DNA of 64,000 bases from Streptomyces ambofaciens ATCC 23877 (lineage in GTDB: Bacteria; Actinomycetota; Actinomycetes; Streptomycetales; Streptomycetaceae): contig NZ_CP012382.1 of the NCBI RefSeq assembly GCF_001267885.1, forward strand, positions 1-64,000. Direction: 5' to 3'. The translations under genes were made by a program, and so were the position numbers. Below, piece by piece: positions 1 through 8,689 of this stretch. Below the pieces are notes generated by a model. It worked only from the letters and a program-made list of their open reading frames with translations, was not told where the DNA came from and did no database searches. Within the stretch, counting starts at the first letter, position 1, and each line of letters begins with the position of its first letter.

Positions 1-275
1 CGGAGCGGGTACCACATCGCTGCGCGATGTGCAAGCGAACACCCGCGCTGCGCGCGGGTGTTGCGCTCACGCTCCGCGTGAGCGGAGCGGGACGCTGCGC
101 GTCCCGCCCACCGGCCCGGCTGCGCCGGGCCGGTGACGCTCCGTCCGCTGCGCTCCCGGAGCGCGGGGCCTACGGCCCCGATGGGGTGGCCTCCGCTGCG
201 CTCCAGCCACCCAACCGCACCCGCTGCGCGGGCACGGCAACGGGCCTGCGGCCCGGGCAGCGAGGAGAGGGTGCT
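1..275. other. Streptomyces-type telomere (terminal palindrome array)
   Basis: The first 254 bases are almost entirely short palindromes with three-base loops. Perfect stems are 14-20/24-30, 39-48/52-61, 65-72/76-83, 89-95/99-105, 111-120/124-133, 165-170/174-179, 220-224/228-232 and 242-246/250-254; longer-loop stems lie at 138-162 and 185-211. Loops are TGC in most cases (TCC and TAC also occur), so the opposite strand reads GCA. The start matches my memory of the archetypal Streptomyces end (half of palindrome I, then GGTACCACATCGCTGCGCG). In the known system the 3' overhang folds into these hairpins and Tap/Tpg complete the lagging strand. The window appears to begin about four bases inside the replicon end. 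Confidence 0.93.
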
Positions 276-288
276 GGGTGGGCCGGTT

Positions 289-699
289 CTACTCGGGCTG
301 GGTCACAGTCAGAGCCCAGCGGACACTGTCATCCGAGGCGTCAACGCCCACAGTGAAAGAACCTCGCTGCACGACCCCGGGGTCCATGGTCACCGAGCCC
401 ACACCCGCTCTGCCGGCAGGACAGTCCACCGAAAACTCAGCCACGCGTGCCTGCTGCGATTCCATCGTCACCGCCACACTGCCTCCGCCTTCACAGGCGA
501 CCGTGAGCACGGTCGGCAGCCCTTCCCATGCCCCACCGGACGCGACCCCGCCATCACCCGTCCACTCCGGCACCCACACCAAACCCTCAGGCCCGGGATG
601 AGGAAGAAGACCACCATCCGCCGCGGCTGGCACCGCCCCTGCGCCCACCGCCCCGAAAGCCGCCAACAACGCCACTGCTACGGTCCTACGCGCACTCAT
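289..699 (-). CDS. Small secreted protein nearest the telomere
   Basis: A 136-residue protein that I do not recognise, transcribed toward the telomere. Residues 1 to about 27 form a signal peptide (MSARR, then an Ala/Val/Gly-rich core ending in PAAADGG). The mature part is acidic and beta-like, with two cysteines that could form one disulfide. The ATG at 697-699 is preferred over upstream starts because GAGGGG lies just before it and the signal peptide then starts correctly. The stop lies about 35 bases inside the last telomeric palindrome. Confidence 0.7.
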   Translation of the reverse strand: MSARRTVAVALLAAFGAVGAGAVPAAADGGLLPHPGPEGLVWVPEWTGDGGVASGGAWEGLPTVLTVACEGGGSVAVTMESQQARVAEFSVDCPAGRAGVGSVTMDPGVVQRGSFTVGVDASDDSVRWALTVTQPE

Positions 700-888
700 C
701 ACGCCTGCCCCTCCTGATGGTCTGTCACGGCCAAGGCAGTGTGACGCGCGGGAAGACCACCACGCATGAGTACAACGACTCATGACATCCAGAGCGCTAT
801 GGGACATCAAGGGGTCGGCCCTGCTGCCGCGGGGTCGCTGCCGAACAGGCCTGCCGACCGAACCGCTACAGGGGAGGTCGGGTGTGGG

Positions 889-1156
889 CTAGAGCTGCTG
901 GATCAGCATCCATATGACGAGTCCCAGGAAGATTACTCCGACCGCCCGGTTCATTTGCGTAACCCTTGCTTGTGGGCTCGGTCGCCTCGTGGTTCTTCAC
1001 CCAGCCTCTCTGGAGGCGTGCGTTGGCCTTCCAGAGCAGTTGGGGGCGTACGACTTGGATCACCCCCATGACCAGAAAGAAGCACAAGACCAGGACGAAT
1101 ACCGGGCTGCTGCCATCACTGTCCGTGGCAGCCTGCACTACCGCATTGGGACTCAT
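889..1156 (-). pseudogene. Small two-helix membrane protein (DUF6199-like), frameshifted
   Basis: Read from the ATG at 1154-1156, the protein begins with a membrane helix (SPVFVLVLCFFLVMGVIQ) and a conserved-looking RPQLLWK / GWVKN / EPTSKGYAN stretch typical of small actinobacterial DUF6199-like proteins. The expected second helix (RAVGVIFLGLVIWMLIQQL, then stop at 889-891) lies in another frame. The switch is near 940-955 and one extra base would explain it. It is a recent pseudogene or an assembly error. No good ribosome binding site is visible, so the start is uncertain. Confidence 0.55.
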
Positions 1157-1220
1157 GAAGGCCGGTTGCCCCGGCCCCGGAGCAAGTAACGGAGGACACC
1201 GTCCAGGTGAACGCCTGCTA

Positions 1221-1300
1221 GGTGGCCTCTGCTGCGCTCCAGCCACCGGCCGAGCCCACTGCTGCTAACGGGCCGGCCTGCGGTCCGGGAAGGGAACCCC
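1221..1300. repeat. Internal copy of telomeric palindromes
   Basis: Bases 1221-1247 match telomeric bases 185-211 at 26 of 27 positions (GGTGGCCTCYGCTGCGCTCC followed by AGCCACC). Further decayed hairpins follow (GGCCGGCCTGCGGTCC near 1271, and AACCCCTGCACTGAGGGGTT near 1296). This looks like an inward duplication or a left-over of a recombined telomere. Confidence 0.7.
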
Positions 1301-1317
1301 TGCACTGAGGGGTTGGC

Positions 1318-1542
1318 TCACTGACCGTCGCGCGCTGCTGCTTTCCTCTTGGCCCGGTTCGCCACCCACTGCACCACCACGTTGACCACGGCCACGAGAA
1401 CCGCGAAGGCGAGCGCGTCGAGCCACGTTCTGCCTGTAACAGTGCGCCACACCACCGCGGCCGCCCCGTAGACGGCCACAACAATCGCCCAGCGCACCCA
1501 ACGTCGAGACCACCACTCGACTGACCGCTCCCGTGTCTGCAT
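1318..1542 (-). CDS. Small membrane protein, unknown function
   Basis: A 74-residue protein with two likely membrane helices (about residues 17-33 and 43-62), an Arg-rich N-terminus and a Lys/Arg-rich tail (RAKRKAAARDGQ). It starts at the ATG at 1540-1542. No family is recognised. It sits among similar small membrane proteins in the subtelomere, without an obvious operon partner. Confidence 0.6.
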   Translation of the reverse strand: MQTRERSVEWWSRRWVRWAIVVAVYGAAAVVWRTVTGRTWLDALAFAVLVAVVNVVVQWVANRAKRKAAARDGQ

Positions 1543-1586
1543 GCCGACCAGTTACCCGGGATTCATGCCAGCAGGGTGACGGGGCT

Positions 1587-1883
1587 TCAGGCGGGGGCGT
1601 GACGGCGGGTGGCCGGCGCCTTGTGCGGGGCGGCGTAATGCGCGGGCCGGCCGGTCGCGGGGACGGCGAGGCGCCGCAGGGACAGGCTCGCGGTGGCCAG
1701 GAGAACGGTGAAGACGGCCAGGAGGAGGACGGACACCCACATCTGTCGGCTCCCGGGTGCCTGCCAGCCAGTCCAGGCCGCGGACCCTGCCCACAGCGCC
1801 ATGGCTGCTGCGTAGAAGGAGCGGATGCGGCGCAGTTGGCGCTCGGCCCGCAGGAACTGGATGCGTTCGGTCTTCGGTGCCAT
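1587..1883 (-). CDS. Small two-helix membrane protein, unknown function
   Basis: A 98-residue protein starting MAPKTERIQFLRAERQ. A basic amphipathic N-terminus is followed by two membrane helices (about residues 25-42 and 48-66) and a basic His-rich tail. Longer upstream starts add a sequence with no protein-like character, so the ATG at 1881-1883 is chosen. The neighbouring reading frame at 2028 is divergent, leaving about 140 bases for promoters. Confidence 0.6.
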   Translation of the reverse strand: MAPKTERIQFLRAERQLRRIRSFYAAAMALWAGSAAWTGWQAPGSRQMWVSVLLLAVFTVLLATASLSLRRLAVPATGRPAHYAAPHKAPATRRHAPA

Positions 1884-2027
1884 GCGGCACCGTGTACCCC
1901 GATGCGTGATGCCCATCAGGGTCGGATGAAGTCTCGTGGAGGGGATCTGTCGAGGGGTGTCGCTAGTCTGCCTCTCAATGTGATGCAGCATGTAGTATTG
2001 GCGTAATGGGGGGACATTCGGTAGGAA

Positions 2028-2600
2028 GTGGTGCGCGTGGTGGTCTACGAGTACCTTCCGTGTGAACTTGCCCGGGCCGGGGTGATAGCACAAGCCGCTG
2101 GACTCGATCGTCACCAGGTGTCCGTGCAGGTACGCCTCGCGCAGGAACGTGTCGGGCGTGCGCGGCTGCGCCCTACGGAACCGCATCATTTGAGCGAGTT
2201 GTTCATCGCGGACCTGCGGCGCCTGCAGTGGGAACGGATCGCCCAGCTCATGGAGAGAGCAGGTGGTCGCGTACGTGCCCTCTCAGGACTTGCGTGCAGT
2301 CCGCTATGAAGAGCAGCGTCTGCAGCGGTTGGTGACAGACGGGGCCGAGGCTGAGCGGTCCGGGAGCGCAGCTTTGGAGATTGCGCGGCATCGTGTCTAC
2401 CGGGTCGATACCCGGTGCACGCCGGCCGCTGCCGTCCGGACTTCCATGCCTCCACCGTCCACCTGATGGCCGCCTCCCCCGACGAAGCAGGCCGACGGGC
2501 GCGGGGCATCCACAAAGGAGACGACGGTCTCAACCAAGGCAGTAACTACCGGATCACGTCCGTCCAGCAGGTCCTTCCCGAACCGGGGGAAATCTTTTGA
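2028..2600 (+). pseudogene. Possible gene with two compensating frameshifts before the helicase
   Basis: Protein-like sequence runs in three blocks. Frame of 2028 (GTG start) covers VRVVVYEYLP to RRLQWERIAQLMERAGGRV. The +1 frame from about 2265 covers AYVPSQDLRAVRYEEQRLQR to HRVYRVDT. The original frame from about 2410 covers STVHLMAASPDEAGRRARGI to VQQVLPEPGEIF. The last block stops at 2598-2600, overlapping the TTG start of the helicase as TTGA, which suggests translational coupling. One protein of about 190 residues with an insertion and a deletion would explain all three. The family is unknown. Separate short genes or no gene at all remain possible. Confidence 0.4.
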
Positions 2601-5257
2601 TCCAGCTCCGAGAACACCAGGTGGAACAGAAACAGAGCATCCGGGAATGGGTCGGATTTTCTGCAAGATCATCTGTTCCCCCGGAAGGGATGCGGGGCAC
2701 GATCGTGTCCGCCACCGGATCCGGCAAGACGATCATGGCTGCCGCGAGCGCGCTGGAGTGCTTCGCGGGCGGGCGGATCCTGGTGACTGTGCCCACCCTG
2801 GACCTGCTCGCACAGACCGCCCAGGCGTGGCGGGCGGTGGGCCACCGGGCGCCGATGGTGGCGGTGTGTTCGCTGGAGAATGACCCGGTGCTGGGCTCGC
2901 TGGGTGTGCGTACCACTACGAATCCGATCCAGCTCGCGCTGTGGGCCGGGTCCGGGCCCGTGGTCGTGTTCGCCACCTATGCCTCGCTGGTGGACCGCGA
3001 GGACCCGGAGGACCCGACGGGCCAGCGGACGTTTCGCGGGCCACTGGAAGCTGCTCTGGCGGGCGGGGAACGGCTCTACGGCCAGCGCCTGGGCGGTTTC
3101 GACCTGGCCATCGTGGACGAGGCGCACGGCACCGCTGGTGATCTTGGTCGGCCGTGGGCGGTGATCCACGACAACGCCCGCATCCCTGCGGACTACCGGC
3201 TCTACCTGACCGCCACCCCGCGGATCCTCGCCTCGCCCCGCCCGCAGAGGGGCGCGGCCGGCCAGGAGGTGGAGCTCGCGAGCATGACCGACGACCCGTA
3301 CGGCACCTTCGGAGCCTGGCTCCCCGGCGCCGAGCTCGGGCTCTCGGAGGCCATCGAGCGGGGCATCCTCGCTGGATTCGAGATCGATGTCCTCGAGATC
3401 CGCGACCCCTCCCCCGTCGCCGGGGATTCCGAGGAGGCGCGGCGGGGCCGGCGCCTGGCGCTGCTGCAGACCGCACTTTTGGAGCACGCTGCGGCGTACA
3501 ACCTGCGTACGGTCATGACGTTCCACCAGAAGGTCGAGGAGGCCGCCGCGTTCGCGCAGAAGCTGCCGAAGACGGCAGCCGAGCTGTATGCGGGCCAGAT
3601 GTCGGCTGAGGAGCTGGCGAAGGTGGAGGAGAAGGTGGCGGAGCTGCCCGCGTCGTCGATCGGCGCCCGGCTGTACGAGCTGGAGGCCGGACGGCACGTA
3701 CCGCCCGAGCGGGTGTGGTCGGCGTGGCTGTGCGGGGACCACCTCGTCACCGAGCGACGCGAGGTGCTCAGGCAGTTCGCCAACGGCATCGACGCAGAGG
3801 GCCGGCGCGTGCACCGGGCGTTCCTCGCCAGCTGCCGCGTCCTCGGGGAAGGCGTCGACATCACCGGCGAGCGGGGCGTGGAGGCCGTGTGCTTCGCGGA
3901 CACCCGCGGTTCGCAGGTGGAGATCGTGCAGAACATCGGCCGGGCCCTGCGGCTCAACAAGGATGGGTCCACGAAGGTCGCGCGGATCATCGTGCCCGTC
4001 TTCCTCGAGCCCGGCGAAGACCCCACCGACATGGTCGCCTCCGCGAGCTTCAAGCCGCTCGTGGTCGTCCTCCAGGGCCTGCGTAGCCATGATGAGCGTC
4101 TGGTGGAGCAGCTCGCCTCCCGTGCCCTCGCCAGCGGCGAACGCAAGACCCACCTCCAGCGCGACGAGGACGGGCAGATCATCGCGGCCCACGGCGAGGT
4201 CCAGGAGCAGGCCGGCGTCGACGGTGCGGTCGAGTCCGCGCTCCTGCACTTCTCCACGCCACGCGACCCGGCGACCATCGCGGCGTTCCTGCGTACCCGG
4301 GTCTACCGGCCCGAATCGCTGGTCTGGCTGGAGGGCTACCAAGCCCTGCTGCGCTGGCGAAAGGAACATGAGATCACCGGGCTCTACGCCATCCCATACG
4401 ACACGGAGACCGAGGTCGGCGTCACGAGGGCCTTTCCGCTGGGCCGATGGGTCCACCAGCAGCGCAAAGCGCTACGGGCCGGGGAGCTCGAACCGCGCCG
4501 CAAGAAGCTCCTCGACGCCCCCGAGGCGGGCATGGTCTGGGAGCCCGGCGAAGAGGCCTGGGAGAAGAAGCTGGCGGCGCTGCGCTCCTACCGCCGGGCC
4601 ACCGGACACCTCGCGCCCAGGCAGGACGCGGTCTGGGGAGACGCCGAAGGCGAACTCGTCCCCGTCGGGCAGCACATGGCCAACCTCCGCCGCACAGACG
4701 GCCTGGGCAAGGACCACAAGCGGGCGGCTGAGCGCGCGGCGCAGCTGGCGGCGATCGACCGCGACTGGAACTGTCCCTGGTCGCTCGACTGGCAGCGTCA
4801 CTACCGCCATCTCGCCGACCTGGCGGAGGACGAGCCTGGCGGGGTGCTGCCCGACATCGCACCCGGCGTACTGATGGACGGCGACGACATCGGGCGGTGG
4901 CTGAAGCGACAGACCCGGCCAGCGGCCTGGAAACAGCTGTCCCCCGAGCAGCAGGAGCGGCTGTCGAAGCTGGGCGTGCACCCCGCTCTGGCACCACCTC
5001 CCGCCCCGGCGGGCAAGGGCGCGGCGAAGGGGCCGACCAAGGCCCAGCAGGCGTTCCGGCGTGGGCTGGCCGCCCTGGCGCAGTGGGTCGAGCGGGAGGG
5101 TGCGAACCGTCCGGTACCGCGGAAAGCGGTCGAGTTTTTGCCTGACGGGACCGAGACGAAGCTCGGCGTATGGGTATCGAACACCCGCGCCAGACGCGAC
5201 AGGCTCAGCGCGGAGCAGATCGACGCTCTGCGGGAGCTGGGGGTGGAGTGGGCGTAG
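2597..5257 (+). CDS. ttrA: Telomere-proximal DEAD/DEAH helicase with helicase-associated domains (TtrA-like)
   Basis: An 886-residue superfamily 2 helicase. The N-terminus has a Q-like LREHQ, Walker A SATGSGKT (residues 38-45) and the DEAH box at 174-177 (VDEAHG). The second RecA domain carries a VLGEGVDI motif and QNIGRALR (445-452). From about residue 550 the protein has repeated Trp-rich helicase-associated segments (WEKKLAALRSYRRATGHLAP is one). Helicase-like ttrA genes are known as some of the first genes inside Streptomyces telomeres and have been linked to conjugal transfer of linear replicons. Position and architecture fit, but identity is inferred. The TTG start at 2597 follows GGGGGAA and overlaps the preceding stop. 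Confidence 0.85.
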   Translation: MIQLREHQVEQKQSIREWVGFSARSSVPPEGMRGTIVSATGSGKTIMAAASALECFAGGRILVTVPTLDLLAQTAQAWRAVGHRAPMVAVCSLENDPVLGSLGVRTTTNPIQLALWAGSGPVVVFATYASLVDREDPEDPTGQRTFRGPLEAALAGGERLYGQRLGGFDLAIVDEAHGTAGDLGRPWAVIHDNARIPADYRLYLTATPRILASPRPQRGAAGQEVELASMTDDPYGTFGAWLPGAELGLSEAIERGILAGFEIDVLEIRDPSPVAGDSEEARRGRRLALLQTALLEHAAAYNLRTVMTFHQKVEEAAAFAQKLPKTAAELYAGQMSAEELAKVEEKVAELPASSIGARLYELEAGRHVPPERVWSAWLCGDHLVTERREVLRQFANGIDAEGRRVHRAFLASCRVLGEGVDITGERGVEAVCFADTRGSQVEIVQNIGRALRLNKDGSTKVARIIVPVFLEPGEDPTDMVASASFKPLVVVLQGLRSHDERLVEQLASRALASGERKTHLQRDEDGQIIAAHGEVQEQAGVDGAVESALLHFSTPRDPATIAAFLRTRVYRPESLVWLEGYQALLRWRKEHEITGLYAIPYDTETEVGVTRAFPLGRWVHQQRKALRAGELEPRRKKLLDAPEAGMVWEPGEEAWEKKLAALRSYRRATGHLAPRQDAVWGDAEGELVPVGQHMANLRRTDGLGKDHKRAAERAAQLAAIDRDWNCPWSLDWQRHYRHLADLAEDEPGGVLPDIAPGVLMDGDDIGRWLKRQTRPAAWKQLSPEQQERLSKLGVHPALAPPPAPAGKGAAKGPTKAQQAFRRGLAALAQWVEREGANRPVPRKAVEFLPDGTETKLGVWVSNTRARRDRLSAEQIDALRELGVEWA

Positions 5258-5370
5258 TTGAGTCTGGAGGCTGTCCTGGCAGATCGCTGGGCTGGGAAGA
5301 CAGTGAAGCGGCGAGATGCTGCCCCGTATCATCGCGTGCCGAGAAGCATGCGTAGGAAAGGGATCTGGCC

Positions 5371-5677
5371 GTGGACGAGCGGGGCGAGGAAGCGAAGCGG
5401 CCCGACGAGGAGTACTCAGAGGAACGCTTCGAGGAACTGGCCCGGTTCCTCTTCTCCCGCACAGACCTACTGCTGCTGAACCGCCCTGAGAACTCCGACA
5501 CGGACCTGGCTGTACAGGCACTCAACAACGCGGTACGCGTACTGCTGGGTCAGGTACGGGCATACCGCGAGTGGGGGCAACGAGCCCGCCCTCGCCGGCG
5601 CGTGGGACACGCTCACCACCATCGCGCAGCGATGGCGACACCATCCCGACTTCCTCACCGACTGGGGATGGGAGTGA
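5371..5677 (+). pseudogene. Small hypothetical protein, frameshifted at a G run
   Basis: The GTG at 5371 follows AGGAAAGGGA. The first 68 residues are acidic and helical (FEELARFLFSRTDLLLLNRP). At the five-G run near 5571-5576 the sensible reading moves by one base: downstream the other frame reads GNEPALAGAWDTLTTIAQRW and HHPDFLTDWGWE before a stop at 5675-5677. Removing one G gives a protein of about 101 residues. This may be an error or a young frameshift. Its role is unknown; it directly follows the helicase and may be co-transcribed. Confidence 0.6.
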
Positions 5678-5769
5678 GCCCGGCAGAACAACGCGGCGAT
5701 GCTGCTCCGCGCACGGGCGGGGACGTGTCGACGCTGAAGCACCAGGCCCTTGCCGCCTTCCAGCCCGGG

Positions 5770-6090
5770 GGTACCGCCGCTGAGCGCCATCCGCGCAGCG
5801 GCGGTCTTGCCCCGGCCCGGGTCGCCGAACAGACATACCGCGTCCTGGGTGGCCATCGCCTGCCCGACCGCCTCGCTCACCGTCCGCACCGACGACGTCC
5901 CCACCAGCTGCGCGCCCTCAGGCAACGCCACACCTGCCGGAGCACCGTTCTCCCCTGCCGGCAAGCTCCCGGTGCAACGACGCCAGGGAGGGCACCTCGC
6001 CCCCGGCGCCTTCGATGCCGGTGCAGCGCCGCGACGTTCCCGCCCGCCTGAGCCAGTGCCTCCCACATCTCGCCGTCGGCCGGACCGGCA
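5770..6090 (-). pseudogene. Remnant of TniA/TniB-type transposition proteins
   Basis: Three frames on the minus strand join into a recognisable relic. WEALAQAGGNVAALHRH, then IEGAGGEVPSLASLHRELAG, resembles the N-terminal region of Mu/TniA-type integrases of actinobacteria. This runs into ALPEGAQLVGTSSVRTVSEA and AVCLFGDPGRGKTAA, which resembles the start of the partner AAA+ ATPase (TniB/IstB-like), including its Walker A motif. The sequence decays after Walker A. An internal deletion fusing two adjacent genes plus two frameshifts would explain it. Confidence 0.55.
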
Positions 6091-6307
6091 CACCCCGATG
6101 GCCCTGTCCGGACCTGAAGAGGAGCTGATGGTCCATCGGTCCGGGGATCGAGGAGGAGCGACCTCATCATCGCGTGCCAGGGTCGGGAATCGGACATTGT
6201 GTACGAGATTTCCTGAAACATCGGACTCAGCCCTCTTATGTGCCGGAGCATGCCGACTACGGCTTCGCCTCACCAGGGCGAGGGCGTCCGACCGCGGGGA
6301 GACACGG

Positions 6308-6784
6308 ATGAAGCGTTCGACGAGAAGGCTAGGCAAGCCGCAGTTGCTGGGTGTGGGAGTCATGACGCTCCTCCTCGGCCTGGTCGCTGCCCCCACCGCG
6401 CAGGCGGCTCCGGCACCGGCTCCCGCTGCCGAGGAGTGCACCGGCAGCTGGGACGGCAAGACGTACTGGGCCAAGGGGCCGACCGGCCGCAATGGCGGCG
6501 GTTACGCGCGGACCTACTGGAACGGCTCCACCAAGCGCAACTGTGCGAAGTTCTGGTCCAGCCCTTACGACGGGCTCGCCTCCAACATCACCCTGGCGAT
6601 CTTCGACGAGGGCGGTGACTACGCCATCGATCCGCCGAAGGAGCACCCGGAGAACTATCGCTACTACGCCGGCCCCATCTACACCTGGTTCAACGCGACG
6701 GGACAGTGCATCAGCCTGAGCGGCTCCCTGGTCCGAGGCGGAGCGAAATACCATCTGGACACCGGGCCGATCCGGTGCGGCTGA
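6308..6784 (+). CDS. Secreted SapA-like protein
   Basis: A 158-residue exported protein. Residues 1-33 are a signal peptide (MKRSTRRLG, then a Leu/Val core and PTAQA|AP). The mature chain has four cysteines spaced as in the small spore-associated SapA-like proteins of Streptomyces: an N-terminal ECTGSWDG, a central NCAKFW, YYAGPIYTWF, GQCISLSGSL and a terminal RCG. In the family these are secreted proteins found on spores, with no enzymatic role known. The similarity is by pattern only. Upstream long starts overlap the transposition relic on the other strand and are not credible. Confidence 0.7.
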   Translation: MKRSTRRLGKPQLLGVGVMTLLLGLVAAPTAQAAPAPAPAAEECTGSWDGKTYWAKGPTGRNGGGYARTYWNGSTKRNCAKFWSSPYDGLASNITLAIFDEGGDYAIDPPKEHPENYRYYAGPIYTWFNATGQCISLSGSLVRGGAKYHLDTGPIRCG

Positions 6785-6788
6785 TCCG

Positions 6789-7775
6789 TCACCATCCGAG
6801 GCGACGGTACGGCGCGCGTTCGTCGGCTTCGGCTTGCGCTTGTGCTGCGACGGCGCGATCCTGGCAGTTCTCGCACAGGTGCGGGTGCGACTGGCGATTG
6901 CCCCAGCCCGGGTTGGAGCCGACTGCCTCCCAGCGGTCGTCGGTGAACTTCTGTCCGCAGTCCCTGCACACCGGCCGCCGCGCTTCGCGCTGCGCGGCTT
7001 CCCGTTCCTCACGGCGCCGCTGTTCTTCCCGGGCTGCCTGGCGGCGGGCGAGGTAGGCATCGCGGCGGGCATTGCCGATCGCGTCCAGCAGTGGCTGGTG
7101 GTGGTCACGGCCGAAGCGCCAGAAGGCGGGCCCGGCCGGACCGTGTTCGCGCAGCTGCTGAAGCGTGGTCGCCACGATCGGGATGCAGCGGTCGTAGGGA
7201 GTGATAGCCGCCTTCGGGATGCCACCGTCCTTGCCAGTGGTGGCGGGTGAAGTCGGCGACCCTGGCCATCTGCCTCTTGGCGGAGCGCTGGCCGGCCTGG
7301 TGGAAGACGAGCAGGACCGGAGGGTGCACCCGCTCGTACTCATCGGACGCGGGTGCGGACCAGCGGGTGCGCCACACCGGCTTCTCGATACCTCGGTATC
7401 CCTCTCCTGCCGCAGGAAGAACCGGGCGTACTTGTCGAACTGCGCGGCGATGAGGACGGCGTCCTCGGTGCAGTTGTCCACCTCGAGGAACAACAAGGGC
7501 ACGCCGGCCTCCGGGGCGGTCAGGACGACGTCGGCGCGGGCGCTGCCGATAGCGGGGTTCTTCCAGGTGCCCCTTCACCGGGAGCGCGACCTCGGTGGCG
7601 TAGGAGGCGAGGGTGCCGATCCCGTCAGGTGCGTGCACAGCGGCCTGTGCGCCGCGACCGCTTCGGCCGGCTCCCCCACAACCCGGGCCAGGTTCGGTTT
7701 CGGGCGGATCAGCGCGATGACCATCTCGTTCACCGTCATCGGGTGTGAGACGCCGGAGCGGCCTGCGCGGAGCAT
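6789..7775 (-). pseudogene. Replication-relaxation family protein, degraded
   Basis: The sequence is recognisable across three frames as the Streptomyces replication-relaxation (Replic_Relax) family. In order: HPMTVNEMVIALIRPKPNLA; GIGTLASYATEVALPVKG; PLLFLEVDNCTEDAVLIAAQ; EKPVWRTRWSAPASDEYERV; PPVLLVFHQAGQRSAKRQMA; TPYDRCIPIVATTLQQLREH; and a C-terminal Cys4 zinc ribbon (CRDCGQKF ... CENC). At least four frame changes are needed and the N-terminal winged-helix part is missing. Family members relate to plasmid or element replication. The gene ends five bases beyond the SapA-like gene, convergently. Confidence 0.75.
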
Positions 7776-7889
7776 CTATCCATGCCCCGGGGCACGATGG
7801 AAGTATCCGCATTCAGACATGCAGCGGGGGGCGCACCCTGCCCGACCCCCGCTTTCGTCCATTAGGTGACTTGCCAGACCAGAGGATTC

Positions 7890-8046
7890 TTACTGCTCGC
7901 CGACTGTCGACACCTCATTTGGATCGGCACCCTCGGCCAGCAACCGGGCCAGCCTCTGCATCCTCGTGTTCCACCGCGTGATAGGCAGGCGTCCAGTAGT
8001 CACTCACCAGGGCATTCAATCGCCGCCGCAATGCGTCTGCGTCATC
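7890..8046 (-). pseudogene. Ankyrin-repeat protein fragment
   Basis: DDADALRRRLNALVSDYWTP, AYHAVEHEDA, then after a one-base shift MQRLARLLAEGADPNEVSTV and a stop at 7890-7892. The pattern A-x-H-x2-D-x3-LARLLAEGADPN is that of an ankyrin repeat. Only about one repeat survives, between the NUDIX gene and the broken replication-relaxation gene. Confidence 0.45.
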
Positions 8047-8055
8047 CGGGGCGGG

Positions 8056-8571
8056 TCAAATCCAGTTGTAGTTGGTGTCGTCCAGGGCCGGCAGGAGGGA
8101 CTGGGCGGCGTCGAGCGGCGCGGTGGGAGCGGCGAGTTCGGCGAGCGGGACTGGTGGGAACAGAGCCTTGTTGGCAGCGTCCTTGTAGTGGCTCCAGGTA
8201 AGGTGGCCGACGCCAGCCATGTCGTCATGTTCGACGGTGTGCAAGCGGGCCCGAATGGGGGCTGCGATGTGCACGCGGAAGACGAGGTGGAGTTTGCGGG
8301 GTGGGGTGCTGCCGGGGCGGGTGACCATGGCGTCCTGTATCCAGGTCAGCTGTGGGGCGCTGCTTGCGTCTGCGAGGTTCAGGCCCAGTTCTTCGTCGAG
8401 TTCGCGTGCGAGGGCGTGTGGGATGGGTTCGCCGGGTTCGACGTTGCCGCCCGGCAGGGTGTACTGGTCTTGGCCGTTCTTGGTGCGGTGGATGAGGGCG
8501 ATCTCGTCGCCGTTGAACAGAGCCGCGGCCACGCGGATCTTGATGTGGGCGAACGGTTCGGCGAACGTCAC
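8056..8571 (-). CDS. NUDIX hydrolase
   Basis: A 171-residue Nudix-fold protein with a complete Nudix box, G-x5-E-x7-REL-x-EE-x-G-L (GNVEPGEPIPHALARELDEE, then LGL). Family members hydrolyse nucleoside diphosphates linked to another moiety; the substrate cannot be read from the sequence. The GTG at 8569-8571 is chosen because GGAGGG lies eight bases upstream; longer starts add a low-complexity tail. The neighbours are pseudogene fragments, so this is an isolated accessory gene. Confidence 0.85.
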   Translation of the reverse strand: MTFAEPFAHIKIRVAAALFNGDEIALIHRTKNGQDQYTLPGGNVEPGEPIPHALARELDEELGLNLADASSAPQLTWIQDAMVTRPGSTPPRKLHLVFRVHIAAPIRARLHTVEHDDMAGVGHLTWSHYKDAANKALFPPVPLAELAAPTAPLDAAQSLLPALDDTNYNWI

Positions 8572-8689
8572 TGAGGCGTCCCTCCTTCGGTGGGCGGGGT
8601 CCGGTGGCTGCCCTTGGCCAAGCGGCACAGGCAGATGATGCAGCACGCGAGTCGCACAAGCCGTTACTGGCTCTAAGAAAAGCTGCTGA

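Noticed and set aside
1..275. CRISPR array
   Set aside because: Repeats are palindromes of different sequence without equal spacers, which fits a telomere and not a CRISPR array.
27..601. Plus-strand open frames across the telomere
   Set aside because: They arise from hairpin-rich GC sequence, have no start signals, and lie opposite a secreted-protein gene.
2669..4456. Long minus-strand frame opposite the helicase
   Set aside because: It is the antisense shadow of a clear helicase gene; the protein is His/Arg/Gly-rich without domains.
5467..6492. 341-codon minus-strand frame
   Set aside because: Only the TniB-like part is meaningful; the rest is out of frame or opposite the SapA-like gene.
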